The position numbers and the translations under genes were made by a program. Shown here in pieces: positions 33,508 to 42,997 of a DNA stretch of 64,000 nt (position 1 is its first letter; every line of letters starts with the position of its first letter). The notes below the pieces were generated by a model. It made no database searches and was not told the origin of the DNA. It worked only from the letters and a program-made list of their open reading frames with translations. Source of the stretch: JAUUSJ01 sp964439395 (lineage in GTDB: Bacteria; Bacillota; Clostridia; Lachnospirales; Lachnospiraceae); contig CAYTNV010000012.1 of the NCBI GenBank assembly GCA_964439395.1, forward strand, positions 1 to 64,000. The letters run 5' to 3'.

Positions 33508-34356
33508 TTAGATTTCCTCCTCATCGTCATCGTCTAGCATATCTCCAGCCGCTGCAACTGGTTTTCTAATTTGGAGCATTTTAATATTATAAAAAATAAT
33601 CGCAAAAAATCCACCTACAATTGCTGCTCCAATTAGGTTTACACCCATACAAGCTGCTAAAGTAAAACCAAAGAAAAATGTTAATAAATCTGTTGCTTTT
33701 GTCACAACTTGTTTTAATAAAATTGCAACACCAACTGCTGGAAGAAGACTTCCTACTGTGAATAATGTTTTCATTGCAATTCCATCCATTGGGAGATAAT
33801 TTTTAATAACGTCTACCATATTAGATCCCATTTTTGTAATAATAAAAGTAGGAATAAAACTGCAAAGGAAATGAGAAATCCATGGCAATCCCATATCAAC
33901 TAAATAAAGTTTCTTGAAATCACCTTTTTCTACTGCTTTCCATCCCATATGCTGCCAAACAAGGTTAATTGTAGCTGTTCCATAAAATAAAACTGTTCCC
34001 AATGTACCTACTGCTGAACCGAGTGCAGTTGCCATCTGTGCCGCCTGTGCAGAACCTGGATCTAATCCTAATCCTTTAATTGCTACAATAGATAATGGAA
34101 TACCAATATAACTGATTGCACGTACATCTGCGGATACTGTTCCACCTGGTGTAACAAGTGCAATATATACAATCTGAATTGCTGCTCCCACTATAATACC
34201 GGTCTGGATATCTCCCATAATCACTCCCACAACAAGTCCCGCAACAAGCGGACGACCTAATGTGTAGTTTCCAATTACAGTTCCACCCATACCTGGCATA
34301 CTGGCAAGACATGCAAATAGACCAAATAATATTGCTTGAATTACGCTAATTTCCAT
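33508..34356 (-). CDS. PTS mannose-family IIC component
   Basis: The 282-residue channel protein starts MEISVIQAILFGLFACLASMPGMGG and has repeated hydrophobic segments with the typical GRPLVAGLVVGVIMGDIQTG. It ends in an acidic DDDDEEE tail. It is the third gene of the IIA-IIB-IIC-IID operon. The preferred hexose cannot be predicted. Confidence 0.93.
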   Translation of the reverse strand: MEISVIQAILFGLFACLASMPGMGGTVIGNYTLGRPLVAGLVVGVIMGDIQTGIIVGAAIQIVYIALVTPGGTVSADVRAISYIGIPLSIVAIKGLGLDPGSAQAAQMATALGSAVGTLGTVLFYGTATINLVWQHMGWKAVEKGDFKKLYLVDMGLPWISHFLCSFIPTFIITKMGSNMVDVIKNYLPMDGIAMKTLFTVGSLLPAVGVAILLKQVVTKATDLLTFFFGFTLAACMGVNLIGAAIVGGFFAIIFYNIKMLQIRKPVAAAGDMLDDDDEEEI

Positions 34357-34399
34357 CTGTCTTTCTCCTATTCTGTTGTATTATTTTTTGCACAATTTT

Positions 34400-34891
34400 T
34401 TAAAATCCAAACTGTCCTCTAAATTTAGGCCATGTTCCAATAGATTCTTCTTTTAATAATGCAAACTCTACTTCATACCCTGCTTTTGTCATATCTTCAA
34501 TTGCCTGAGCTTCTTCTTGTGTGATAGACTGGTTATTTCCTAATTTCGTTGCTCCTGGTCTATCATTGCAAGGTCCAATAATTACTTTATCAATCCCCGC
34601 CTTAAATCCCTGGTCTACAAGAATTTTTTTCATGTCTACAGGATTTTTTGTAATTAGAAAATATCTATCTTTACTATCTAATACTTTCTGGCATTTTGCC
34701 TGAAACTGCTCCATTGTCCAAACAAAAGTTTTCTTTCCACTCGCACTCTTATACGCTGCTTTCAAAACCGGATTGCTTGCTGCTGCATCATTTACTGCAA
34801 TTAAACCGTCACATGGATACTCAAGTGCCCATCTTGTACATGTTTGTCCGTGAATCATACGATCGTCTACTCTTATAAAGGAAACTGACAT
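34400..34891 (-). CDS. PTS mannose/fructose/sorbose-family IIB component
   Basis: The 163-residue cytoplasmic IIB has the phospho-His14 motif RVDDRMIHGQT and the family's NDAAA region. The GGAGGG site is clear. It receives phosphate from IIA, encoded 20 bp upstream, and passes it to the incoming sugar. Confidence 0.94.
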   Translation of the reverse strand: MSVSFIRVDDRMIHGQTCTRWALEYPCDGLIAVNDAAASNPVLKAAYKSASGKKTFVWTMEQFQAKCQKVLDSKDRYFLITKNPVDMKKILVDQGFKAGIDKVIIGPCNDRPGATKLGNNQSITQEEAQAIEDMTKAGYEVEFALLKEESIGTWPKFRGQFGF

Positions 34892-34911
34892 AATTTTACC
34901 CTCCTAATTTC

Positions 34912-35346
34912 TTAAATATCATCCTCGTCTGCTTTTGTCTCTAATACAAACTCTTTCACTGTCTGTCTTGCCTCTGTTATAATTGAAGAAATGATCATAT
35001 CTAACTCCATTTCCCCATCATCTTTTAGCAAAACTCCGTTAAGCGCCATCGGTAAATTCATTCCTCCTAGCACCCTTGTCTTATCAAGAAGATTATTCTC
35101 GCCTAATACATTCATCGCCATTGTAAGAGGAGAGCCCCCGATAATATCTCCCATCAATATTACCTCATCTTCTGATGTAATACGATCAGTTAATTTTTTA
35201 AAGTTCTCAGAAAATACATCTCCGCTCATGCCATTTTCTAAGCTCGTGCTCAAGATATCTTCTCTCTCTCTTCCAGCTAGCATAGTCAACGCATTATGTA
35301 ATCCAGGAGCAAACGTTCCATGACTGACTAAAACTAAATATCTCAT
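34912..35346 (-). CDS. PTS mannose-family IIA component
   Basis: The 144-residue IIA has the phospho-His9 in LVSHGTFAPGL and the DIIGGSPLTMA segment. It is the first gene of the four-gene mannose-family PTS operon. Its promoter belongs to the shared TGTCA set. No sigma-54 -24/-12 element is seen, unlike many LevR-controlled operons. Confidence 0.93.
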   Translation of the reverse strand: MRYLVLVSHGTFAPGLHNALTMLAGREREDILSTSLENGMSGDVFSENFKKLTDRITSEDEVILMGDIIGGSPLTMAMNVLGENNLLDKTRVLGGMNLPMALNGVLLKDDGEMELDMIISSIITEARQTVKEFVLETKADEDDI

Positions 35347-35381
35347 ATTTTTTCTCCTTTCGTTGTTATTTTTATGTATTT

Positions 35382-35477
35382 ATTATAAAAAATCTCTTTA
35401 TTTTCAACAATTGTCTTCTGTCATTATCTCTAGAAGCCTTTTGTCATGAAAAATATATTTTTTATTACAATTGTCAT
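35382..35477 (-). promoter_or_regulatory. Mannose PTS promoter with three TGTCA boxes
   Basis: On the minus strand, -35 TTGTTG (35410-35405) and -10 TATAAT (35387-35382) have a 17-bp spacer. TGTCAT boxes start at 35419, 35442 and 35472 (spacing 23 and 30). The -10 to first-box distance is 32 nt, identical to fruA and the sensor operon. Confidence 0.7.
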
Positions 35478-35507
35478 AACAATATTTACTCAATTTTCAC
35501 AATAAAA

Positions 35508-35539
35508 AATAGACCCAAGCTTTTTTACTTGAGTCTATT
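35508..35539 (-). terminator. Terminator of sugar-sensor operon
   Basis: AATAGACCCAAG pairs with CTTGAGTCTATT (one mismatch), and TTTTTATT follows on the minus strand. Confidence 0.8.
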
Positions 35540-35541
35540 TA

Positions 35542-36861
35542 TTAATTATTTAGTTCATTATTAATATTTCTTTGTAATATAATTAATGAAGTATCTTTAT
35601 TCTTACTTTCTTGTAGAATTTCTCTAATTCCATCATTAAGTTTTGCATTTATAATATCCATTTTTTTGTAATTCACTTGAGCCTTCGCATTTTCCATAAT
35701 ATTACTAATCATTTTTACATTTATTTGACTATTATCTCTCGTATCCACATTTAATAATTCCATTGCCTCTTCTGAATTCGTAACATCTTTTCTTACCGAG
35801 GCTCCCGCCTGATATTTAAAAATTTCCATCTGAATTTCTTCATCATAAGTAAACGTTTTTAAAAGTCTCCATGATAAGTCTTTTTTCTTTGTTCTTGCAT
35901 TAATTCCCATTAAAACAGTTTGAAGTTCTGATACGTTCTCACCGCTTGGACCTTTTGGAAGTGTGATACAGTCCCAGTCAAAATTAGAATATTTTTTGAT
36001 ACTCCAAGGATATGGTTTATATGCGCGATAATCAGATAAAAGTACCGTCTTAAATGCTACATTTCCCATATCAAAATCACTTGCTGTCACCTGATATCCC
36101 TTATTTAAATCTGATAGTTTCTGTAAAAAAGAAACTGCTTGTAAAACTTCTTTACTGTTCAATTGACATTTTGTCCCAGATTCATTAAATAATTGTATAT
36201 TATTCGTTAAAAATGCCTCCTGCCAAGTATAATTATACACACCAAACTGATCTAGTGATCCATTTCCATCTATATCCTTTGTAACCTTTTTACAGATACT
36301 ATAGAAATCATCCCATGTCCAATTTTCCTCGGGCACAGAAATTCCATTTTCTTTCAATAATGTCTTATTTACAAACATCATATTCGGAACACACTCAAAT
36401 GGAAGCGCATACTGTATCCCTTGCATTTTTCCAAAATCATAGGCAGCATTATAAAAATTTTTTTCTTTAAATTCTTTATCACTCTTTATTAGATGGCTTA
36501 AATCCATCAACGCACCTATAGAAGAAAATGTAGTAAAATCATCCGATAAAATAAAAAATACATCTGGTGCATCTCCTCTTACAAGCGCAGAAGAAAGCCA
36601 TTCTGAGTATTCACTACTTAAAATTCCGCTTTTATATTCTACCTTTACCCCTTTATTTCCCCTCTCAAACTTATCAATCGCATCTTCTATCAATTGATAA
36701 GAAGAGCTATTCGGCACATTCCAAGCATTTCCTACAAAAACTCCTAGAGTAATCGTCTCTTGTCTATGTGTATAATAATAGATCCCACTTATCAATAGGA
36801 TAGCTATAATAATTCCCCCAAATATGAGCAAATATATTTTCTTTTTTATCTTTTCTATCAT
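35542..36861 (-). CDS. Extracellular solute-binding protein, family 1
   Basis: This 439-residue protein has one N-terminal membrane anchor (IYLLIFGGIIIAILLISGIYYY) and a sugar-binding fold of the ABC family 1 type (LVRGDAPDVFFI, GMQGIQYALPFE-like MQGIQYALPFECVPNMMFVNKTLL). There is no lipobox Cys. No ABC permease or ATPase is nearby; it sits downstream of a two-component pair, so it may present a sugar to the sensor kinase instead of feeding a transporter. The gene follows the response regulator by 10 bp. Confidence 0.87.
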   Translation of the reverse strand: MIEKIKKKIYLLIFGGIIIAILLISGIYYYTHRQETITLGVFVGNAWNVPNSSSYQLIEDAIDKFERGNKGVKVEYKSGILSSEYSEWLSSALVRGDAPDVFFILSDDFTTFSSIGALMDLSHLIKSDKEFKEKNFYNAAYDFGKMQGIQYALPFECVPNMMFVNKTLLKENGISVPEENWTWDDFYSICKKVTKDIDGNGSLDQFGVYNYTWQEAFLTNNIQLFNESGTKCQLNSKEVLQAVSFLQKLSDLNKGYQVTASDFDMGNVAFKTVLLSDYRAYKPYPWSIKKYSNFDWDCITLPKGPSGENVSELQTVLMGINARTKKKDLSWRLLKTFTYDEEIQMEIFKYQAGASVRKDVTNSEEAMELLNVDTRDNSQINVKMISNIMENAKAQVNYKKMDIINAKLNDGIREILQESKNKDTSLIILQRNINNELNN

Positions 36862-36871
36862 TTTGATACTC

Positions 36872-37543
36872 TCATTCCTCTATCTCTTTATTGAGTGCCC
36901 CTGTCTGTACCGCCCAGATTGCCAGCTGAGTTCTATCTCTAAGTCCAAGCTTTCTCAAAATAGAACTTAAATAATTCCGAACAGAGCCCTCTGAAAGACA
37001 AAGCTTAGCCGCAATTTCCTTATTTGAGAAGCCTCTTCCAATTTGTTTGATTACCTTCCACTCGGAATTAGAAATTGTTTTTGTCAAATCATCCTCCACC
37101 GCAATAGCAAAATTACTCTGCGCCATCTGAGAGAAAAACTTTAATACTTTTGAAGCGATATCTGGATTGATCATTGCATTTCCTTTATAAACCTTATAAA
37201 TAGCATCTTTTAACTCATCCATCGAAATTCCCTTCAATAAGTATCCACTCGCTCCATATTTTAACGCACTAAAAACGTACTCGTCATCATCAAATGTTGT
37301 CAAAATAATAATTTTAATATTAGGATAGTTTTCTTTTAAAATTTTTGTACATTGCACTCCATCCATCTCTGGCATTCGAATATCCATCAAAATAATATCT
37401 GGCTTTTCTCTTCTTACCGCTCTTATTACTTCTTTTCCATTTTCTACAGCATCTGTAACTTGAAAATCATTTTGTGCATTTAATACAATCTCCAAGCTCT
37501 GACGAATTAAATTTTGATCATCCGCTATTAAAATCTTAATCAT
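36872..37543 (-). CDS. LuxR/NarL-type response regulator
   Basis: The 223-residue regulator has a receiver with Asp8-Asp9 and phospho-Asp54 in ILMDIRMPEM, Lys in LLKGISMDEL, and a C-terminal HTH, NKEIAAKLCLSEGSVRNYLSSILRKL. The start is ATG 37543 (GGGGGAG site), overlapping the kinase stop. It is the best candidate to bind the TGTCA boxes shared by the three sugar promoters, including that of its own operon. This is inference. Confidence 0.93.
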   Translation of the reverse strand: MIKILIADDQNLIRQSLEIVLNAQNDFQVTDAVENGKEVIRAVRREKPDIILMDIRMPEMDGVQCTKILKENYPNIKIIILTTFDDDEYVFSALKYGASGYLLKGISMDELKDAIYKVYKGNAMINPDIASKVLKFFSQMAQSNFAIAVEDDLTKTISNSEWKVIKQIGRGFSNKEIAAKLCLSEGSVRNYLSSILRKLGLRDRTQLAIWAVQTGALNKEIEE

Positions 37544-38856
37544 AATTCTCCCCCCCATCGGATTGGTATCTTAGCTTTTACAGTAAATCCACAACTTCCA
37601 TCATATTCTATCTCTCCCTTTAAAAGTGCGATTCTCTCCTGCATATGATGAAGTCCAAAACCTGTTTTTATCTCTGTAGCTCCTATTCCGTCATCTTTAA
37701 TTATAATACTAACAATACTGTATTCTCTTTCCATTGTGATAGTAATATTTTGAGCTTTTCCGTGACGAATTGCATTTGTAACACTTTCCTGGATAATTCG
37801 GTAAATCACATCCTCCTCATCTTCACTAAATTTTAACGTTTTTATATGATTGGACAAAATAATATTGGCATTTGTAGTGAATTTCATCTCATCAATCATT
37901 TTTAAAATTGCACCAAGCAATCCTCCTTGCTCTAATACATCTGGTCTTAAAGCATTTACAGACCGCCTTACTTCTTTCATTCCCTGTCTAGCAACATCAC
38001 TTATTACTTCAAGCTGTTGCTTTGTCATATCAGGTGCAATTGAAATCATAGCAATACAGGCATCTATTCCCGCAATAATTCCTGTTAATGTATGACCGAG
38101 TGTATCATGAATCTCTCTTGCTAAACGGTTTCTCTCTTTTGTCTGAGTCATAAGGACAGTTTCTTTTGCATAATTTTCCAATTCCTCATTGGCATTTTGC
38201 AGCTTTTCATTCATATCACATAATGTCTCATTTAATAATTGAATATGTTCTCTCTCAAAAATTTCTTCTCGAAGAAGTAAAATAACATATATAATAAATA
38301 AAATATAATTGAGGGAAGTTAGCATATTTTTTGCGACAAGAATTCCATTTTGTATGCTACTTTGATAATAGGTCAAGTATTCCTCAAAAGAAATCATATG
38401 TAAAAGATTTCCACATACATTATAATCTAATATCAAAAATAAGATAACCGCTAATACTATCGCGGCTATTTTTGACTCATTTTCCTTCAATTCAGTAATC
38501 AAAGCTACCACAACCAAGAGAACGATTCCATTATAACTAAAATTGATATGATAAATAATAATCCCCGTAAGTATTAATTCTACCAAAACAATACTTGCAA
38601 TCTGTTCTTGTATATATATTTTTGTTTTTAGCTTCATAACAAAAAATAAAATGCCGCAGCAAATAAGAGTAACTATTGGAATTCTCTCGGGAATAGAGGG
38701 AAGCGCACTAAATTGCTCCAAAAAGCCTCTTGCATTATATGAATTTGCTATTTTTATCGTAGTTATATAAAGTATCATTGAGATAGAGAGTAATATAATT
38801 AAATTTAAATATTTCATCATAAAAAACACGGTCTCTCTTGTTTTTACCCAATCCAT
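37540..38856 (-). CDS. Sensor histidine kinase (HisKA_3 type)
   Basis: The 438-residue kinase has about six membrane segments in residues 17-195, a coiled-coil linker, the phospho-His250 in ERNRLAREIHDTLGHTLTG, and an ATPase domain (DDGIGATEIKTGFGLHHMQERI). It pairs with the LuxR-type regulator by a 4-nt overlap. The extracellular part is small, which suits sensing through a separate binding protein. Confidence 0.93.
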   Translation of the reverse strand: MDWVKTRETVFFMMKYLNLIILLSISMILYITTIKIANSYNARGFLEQFSALPSIPERIPIVTLICCGILFFVMKLKTKIYIQEQIASIVLVELILTGIIIYHINFSYNGIVLLVVVALITELKENESKIAAIVLAVILFLILDYNVCGNLLHMISFEEYLTYYQSSIQNGILVAKNMLTSLNYILFIIYVILLLREEIFEREHIQLLNETLCDMNEKLQNANEELENYAKETVLMTQTKERNRLAREIHDTLGHTLTGIIAGIDACIAMISIAPDMTKQQLEVISDVARQGMKEVRRSVNALRPDVLEQGGLLGAILKMIDEMKFTTNANIILSNHIKTLKFSEDEEDVIYRIIQESVTNAIRHGKAQNITITMEREYSIVSIIIKDDGIGATEIKTGFGLHHMQERIALLKGEIEYDGSCGFTVKAKIPIRWGGEL

Positions 38857-38896
38857 TTTTTCCTTCCTCTATATCTTTTTCTTATATTAATTCTCG

Positions 38897-39877
38897 CTAT
38901 TGCCATCCATCCACACCATATTCCATTACATTATCCTTATTAATGAGAACTACAGGAACTATTACATTTTTTTCATACTCTTTTCCATTTAATATATAGT
39001 ATAACTGCTCCACCGCAATTTGTCCAATTTTAGTTGGAAATTGAGCTGAAGTTGCCAACATAATTTCTTCCTTGATCATAGACTTTGCCTCTGGCGCTCC
39101 ATCTACTCCAAGAACATCTACTTGTTCTAATATTTCATTTTCTTCTAATGCAGCCATTGCCCCAAGAGCACTTGGGTCATTCAAAGTAAATACTGTATCA
39201 AACTCGATTCCTTCCTCTATTACTTTTTGCATTGCTGGCATTGCGTATTCCAATTGACCTTTACACTGTTCTCGAGCCACAATTGTATAGTTGGAATTTT
39301 GCTCCAATGTATCAATGAATCCATCGATCCTATCTACACCAGATTTTGTTGTAGAATGTTCTAGTAAAACAATATTAGCTTTTTTCTTTTGTTTCATTAA
39401 ATATTCTGCACATTGCACACCAGCTTCATAATTATCAGACACAACGCTACAGTCGACTAAATCTTCATCATAAAGTCCTGTATCTACATTAATAATTTTA
39501 ATTCCCTTTTCTTTTGCCTTCTGAATTGCTGGAAGAATTGCTTTATAATCCACTGGTGCGACAAAAATTGCCTCGACTCCCTCTGCAATCAAATCATAAA
39601 TTTGTTCTGTCTGCCGCTCGGCATTTAACTCTGGGTCTCTTGTAATAAGATAATCTCCATTTGCCTCTACCACCGCCCTAATTTCGTCATTTACAACACT
39701 ATAAAATGGATTATTCATTGTCATATACGAAGCACCAAATTTATGAGCTTTTTCTCTCTGTGCTATACTAAAATCTTGAACACCAAATAAAAAGAAAAAA
39801 ACACATAATATAAGTGCAATTCCACCCAAACATAAAATAATTTTTCCAATATAAATATATTTATTTATCACTACCAT
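38897..39877 (-). CDS. Periplasmic-binding-type sugar-binding protein
   Basis: The 326-residue protein has an N-terminal membrane anchor and the ribose-binding (type I) fold: GASYMTMNNPFYSVV, RDPELNAERQTEQIYDLIAEGVEAIFVAPVD, SDNYEAGVQCAEYL, TLNDPSALGAMAALEE. It is the first gene of a four-gene operon (binding protein, kinase, regulator, binding protein) with no transporter, so I infer a sensing role like that of other sugar-binding proteins working with histidine kinases. Confidence 0.88.
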   Translation of the reverse strand: MVVINKYIYIGKIILCLGGIALILCVFFFLFGVQDFSIAQREKAHKFGASYMTMNNPFYSVVNDEIRAVVEANGDYLITRDPELNAERQTEQIYDLIAEGVEAIFVAPVDYKAILPAIQKAKEKGIKIINVDTGLYDEDLVDCSVVSDNYEAGVQCAEYLMKQKKKANIVLLEHSTTKSGVDRIDGFIDTLEQNSNYTIVAREQCKGQLEYAMPAMQKVIEEGIEFDTVFTLNDPSALGAMAALEENEILEQVDVLGVDGAPEAKSMIKEEIMLATSAQFPTKIGQIAVEQLYYILNGKEYEKNVIVPVVLINKDNVMEYGVDGWQ

Positions 39878-39971
39878 TTCTTTTTATTTCCTCATTCTCT
39901 TCTCTATAAAAGTATCCTATTATAGTTTTTATTTTATGTCAATTTAGTTTCTCTTTATTTTTTTCACCCTT

Positions 39972-40014
39972 ATTATAAAAAATTATATAATTTTCACCAA
40001 TTATCTTTTGTCAT
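39972..40014 (-). promoter_or_regulatory. Sugar-sensor operon promoter with TGTCA box
   Basis: The -10 TATAAT is at 39977-39972, and the TGTCAT box starts at 40009, 32 nt away. The stretch closely resembles the mannose PTS promoter: TATTATAAAAAAT, TTTTCA-CAATT and TCTT-TGTCATT blocks occur in the same order and spacing. Confidence 0.7.
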
Positions 40015-40057
40015 TAAAAAAAACAGATAAAACATGACAAATGTCATATTTTATCTG
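40014..40057 (-). terminator. Terminator of LCP gene
   Basis: CAGATAAAAcATGACA (40024-40039) pairs with TGTCATaTTTTATCTG (40042-40057) across an AA loop, and a run of T follows on the minus strand. The stem contains the same ATGACA/TGTCAT palindrome as the fruA control region. Confidence 0.85.
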
Positions 40058-40066
40058 CTCTTTTCT

Positions 40067-41611
40067 CTAATCATCATCATCCTTTTTCTGATTTACCATC
40101 GGAATTGTCAAATCATCCGTGCTAATCTCATATCCCCTTTGTACCTTCTTAATCAGCGACTGAATAATATCTGTCGTCTTATCAGACGGAACAACTGCTG
40201 GAACAGAACGCTCAGAAGAATAATACGTATACTTTCTAGTATTAAGTCCATTGGCAATTACATAACCTATATCCCATTTATTCTCCTTATTAAAGGAAAG
40301 CTGCTCCCGAATTAACATTTTCAACTGTTCTTCACTTAAGTTTGTCTCAAAATTTTTCTCAATGGAATCCAATACAGAGGAATAATGAAGTAAAATCCAA
40401 GGAGATAATATTTTCTTAAAAATCCCCTCTATTACATACTGCTGATTTCGACTCCTTTGTACCTCTCCATTTTCAACATTATCTATCTCTTTCCAGTACG
40501 CCAAAGCCTCCTCACCATCCATATGATTGATTCCTTTTCTAAAATAATATCGCTCATCTGATGTTCCAAAGGAATAATCAGATTTTACTGCAATTGCACC
40601 AAAATTATCGATAATATTAGAAATTCCATTTAAATTAAATTTTACAAAATAATTGATGTGAGTATTATAAAGCTCCTCCACTGCCTCTGCTAAATAATCC
40701 AAACTTACCGCACTTGCTATTCCAAGTAAATCTGATTCATCCCCAGTCTGATTGCCAAGAGACACATAATACTGATCTGGTATCGTCACTGCAAGCATCT
40801 GTCTCGTCTGCGGATGTGCTGTTATTAGCATATGCGTTGCACTCATCGTATTAGTCGTAATTTTCTCTTCTTCCTCTATTCCAACTAATAATATATTAAA
40901 AAAAGTTTCAGCAATATCAGCTTCTTTTTTAGACTCAATCTCATAGTTCAACGTTACTGTTCCAATCACTTTTGTATTTTTCTCAAAAGATTTATAAATC
41001 TTGCTAATTAACGGACGAATTCCCTCATTGAGAAGAATGGCATCCACTTTTTCATTATATAATGCTCCAATCTGATCTTCAAAGCCAGAATATTTCTTTA
41101 CTTGAATGGATTGCCCATATTCTTCTTTTAAAATGTCTCGAGCCTTTTTAAATAACTTAGAATCTATTTTTTCTTGAATTCCAAATTTATAATCCTTTAC
41201 ATCTGAGACATTTTTTGCATCATCATCTGCTCGAACAATAATCGACATCTTTACTTGCTGCTTATTCGCATTAGTAACTGCTTTTATAACATTATCTGTA
41301 TTTTTTATCTCAACTATTAAAAAAAGAAGGATAGGACATAAAATAATCGCTAGTATCATTCCCTTTTTGCACATATATTCTGTAAATTGTGTCAGTGATA
41401 CAATAAAGGCAATTAAACAAAATATAATTCCAAAAAGTACAATAAGTTGAATTGGAATAATTCCAAGTTGCACTACAGATACAATACAAGATATTAACAA
41501 GATCCAGAGCAAACTGGAAAGTATAATACCTGGTATATGTATATAAAACTGTATTTTTTTAACATCCCCTAATTGCTTGCTTCCCTCTTGTTTGCTCTTT
41601 TTCAACTGCAT
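40067..41611 (-). CDS. LytR-CpsA-Psr (LCP) family protein
   Basis: The 514-residue protein has three N-terminal membrane segments (about 27-105), then an extracellular region. Residues 120-215 resemble a small binding-protein-like domain (DYKFGIQEKIDSK, VDAILLNEGI). The LCP domain follows with NILLVGIEEE, ITAHPQTRQMLAVTIPDQYYV, YFVKFNLNGISNIIDNFGAI and RSRNQQYVIEGI. LCP enzymes attach secondary polymers to peptidoglycan from lipid-linked donors. The neighbouring glmM fits an envelope role. Confidence 0.88.
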   Translation of the reverse strand: MQLKKSKQEGSKQLGDVKKIQFYIHIPGIILSSLLWILLISCIVSVVQLGIIPIQLIVLFGIIFCLIAFIVSLTQFTEYMCKKGMILAIILCPILLFLIVEIKNTDNVIKAVTNANKQQVKMSIIVRADDDAKNVSDVKDYKFGIQEKIDSKLFKKARDILKEEYGQSIQVKKYSGFEDQIGALYNEKVDAILLNEGIRPLISKIYKSFEKNTKVIGTVTLNYEIESKKEADIAETFFNILLVGIEEEEKITTNTMSATHMLITAHPQTRQMLAVTIPDQYYVSLGNQTGDESDLLGIASAVSLDYLAEAVEELYNTHINYFVKFNLNGISNIIDNFGAIAVKSDYSFGTSDERYYFRKGINHMDGEEALAYWKEIDNVENGEVQRSRNQQYVIEGIFKKILSPWILLHYSSVLDSIEKNFETNLSEEQLKMLIREQLSFNKENKWDIGYVIANGLNTRKYTYYSSERSVPAVVPSDKTTDIIQSLIKKVQRGYEISTDDLTIPMVNQKKDDDD

Positions 41612-41650
41612 ATTTATAGTGACACCCCACTCCTGGTTTATATTTTTGGG

Positions 41651-42997
41651 CTATGCTAATCCCTCTGCTTTAATTACATTAATCACGGCATCCACATGTT
41701 GTTTGCAGATTTCATCCGTCTTAGCCTCCACCATAACACGGATAAGCGGCTCTGTTCCACTTGGTCTTACTAGAATTCTTCCATCCTCTCCTAATTCCTT
41801 CTCCACCTGTGCAATAGAAGCTGCCACCGCCTCGTTATCTAATACACTCTGTTTATCCTTTACACTCACATTTACTAAAAGCTGTGGGAAAATCTCCACT
41901 TTTCCAGCCAACTGTGCGAGTGGTGTTTTTGTCTCAATTACTGCCTCCATTAACATAAGAGAAGTTAAAATTCCATCTCCCGTCTCTGCATACTGACTAA
42001 AAATAATATGACCAGACTGTTCTCCGCCGAGACAATATCCATTTTGATTCATATTTTCATGAACATATTTATCGCCGACAGCTGTTTTTTCATAGCGAAT
42101 TCCAATCTTATCAAATGCCTTATAAAGTCCAATATTAGACATAACTGTCGTGACAACAGTATCGTTCTCAAGTTTTCCCTGCTCCTTCATAAAGCGACCG
42201 CAAACGTATAAAATTAAATCTCCATTTACGATATTTCCTTCACCGTCTACGGCAATACAACGGTCTGCATCCCCATCATAGGCAAAACCGATATCCAATC
42301 CTCTTTCTTTTACAAATGCCTGTAATTTTTCAATATGTGTAGAGCCACAATCTGTATTAATATTAATGCCATCTGGCTCATTATTGATGACATAAGTCTT
42401 AGCTCCCAATGCATTAAATACTGATTTCGCAATAGTAAATGCACTTCCGTTAGAACAATCTAATCCAACTCTAAAATTCTTAAAAGAACGTGTTGCAATG
42501 GAAATTAAGTATCCAATATAACGATTTCTTCCAGCAGAATAATCAATTGCACAGCCAATTTTATCTTCTATCATAAGAGGTACTTCTTCTTCAAATTCTC
42601 CGTCAATATATGACTCTATTTTTGCCTCTACCTCGGCCTCCATCTTCTGTCCAAGTCCGTTTAAAATTTTAATTCCATTATCATAATAAGGATTATGACT
42701 TGCAGAAATCATAATGCCACAATCAAACTCCTCTGTTCTCACCACATAGGATACACTAGGAGTCGTCGTTACATGTAATAGATATGCATCCGCCCCAGAT
42801 GCTGTGAGCCCTGCTACCAAAGCGTACTCAAACATATAGCTACTTCTTCTCGTATCTTTTCCAATGACGATTCTTGCCTTATGTCCCTCTTTTCCATAGT
42901 ACCATCCGAGAAAACGTCCCACTTTAAAAGCGTGCTCCACTGTTAGTATTTCATTTGCTTTCCCTCTAAAACCATCTGTTCCAAAATATTTTCCCAT
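41651..42997 (-). CDS. glmM: Phosphoglucosamine mutase
   Basis: The 448-residue enzyme converts glucosamine 6-phosphate to glucosamine 1-phosphate for UDP-GlcNAc synthesis. It starts GKYFGTDGFRGKAN and has the phospho-Ser loop MISASHNPYYDNGIKI, metal-binding AYDGDADRC, sugar loop GGEQSGHI and phosphate loop VRPSGTEPLIRVM. All catalytic blocks are intact. Confidence 0.97.
   Translation of the reverse strand: MGKYFGTDGFRGKANEILTVEHAFKVGRFLGWYYGKEGHKARIVIGKDTRRSSYMFEYALVAGLTASGADAYLLHVTTTPSVSYVVRTEEFDCGIMISASHNPYYDNGIKILNGLGQKMEAEVEAKIESYIDGEFEEEVPLMIEDKIGCAIDYSAGRNRYIGYLISIATRSFKNFRVGLDCSNGSAFTIAKSVFNALGAKTYVINNEPDGININTDCGSTHIEKLQAFVKERGLDIGFAYDGDADRCIAVDGEGNIVNGDLILYVCGRFMKEQGKLENDTVVTTVMSNIGLYKAFDKIGIRYEKTAVGDKYVHENMNQNGYCLGGEQSGHIIFSQYAETGDGILTSLMLMEAVIETKTPLAQLAGKVEIFPQLLVNVSVKDKQSVLDNEAVAASIAQVEKELGEDGRILVRPSGTEPLIRVMVEAKTDEICKQHVDAVINVIKAEGLA

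Noticed and set aside
34912..35477. Sigma-54 (LevR-type) control of the mannose PTS operon
   Set aside because: No GG/GC -24/-12 element is present; a good sigma-A promoter with 17-bp spacing was found instead.
40024..40057. ATGACA-AA-TGTCAT palindrome as an operator of the sensor operon
   Set aside because: It forms the top of a terminator stem with a T tract for the LCP gene, so it is explained without a regulator; only the box at 40009 was counted in the shared promoter set.
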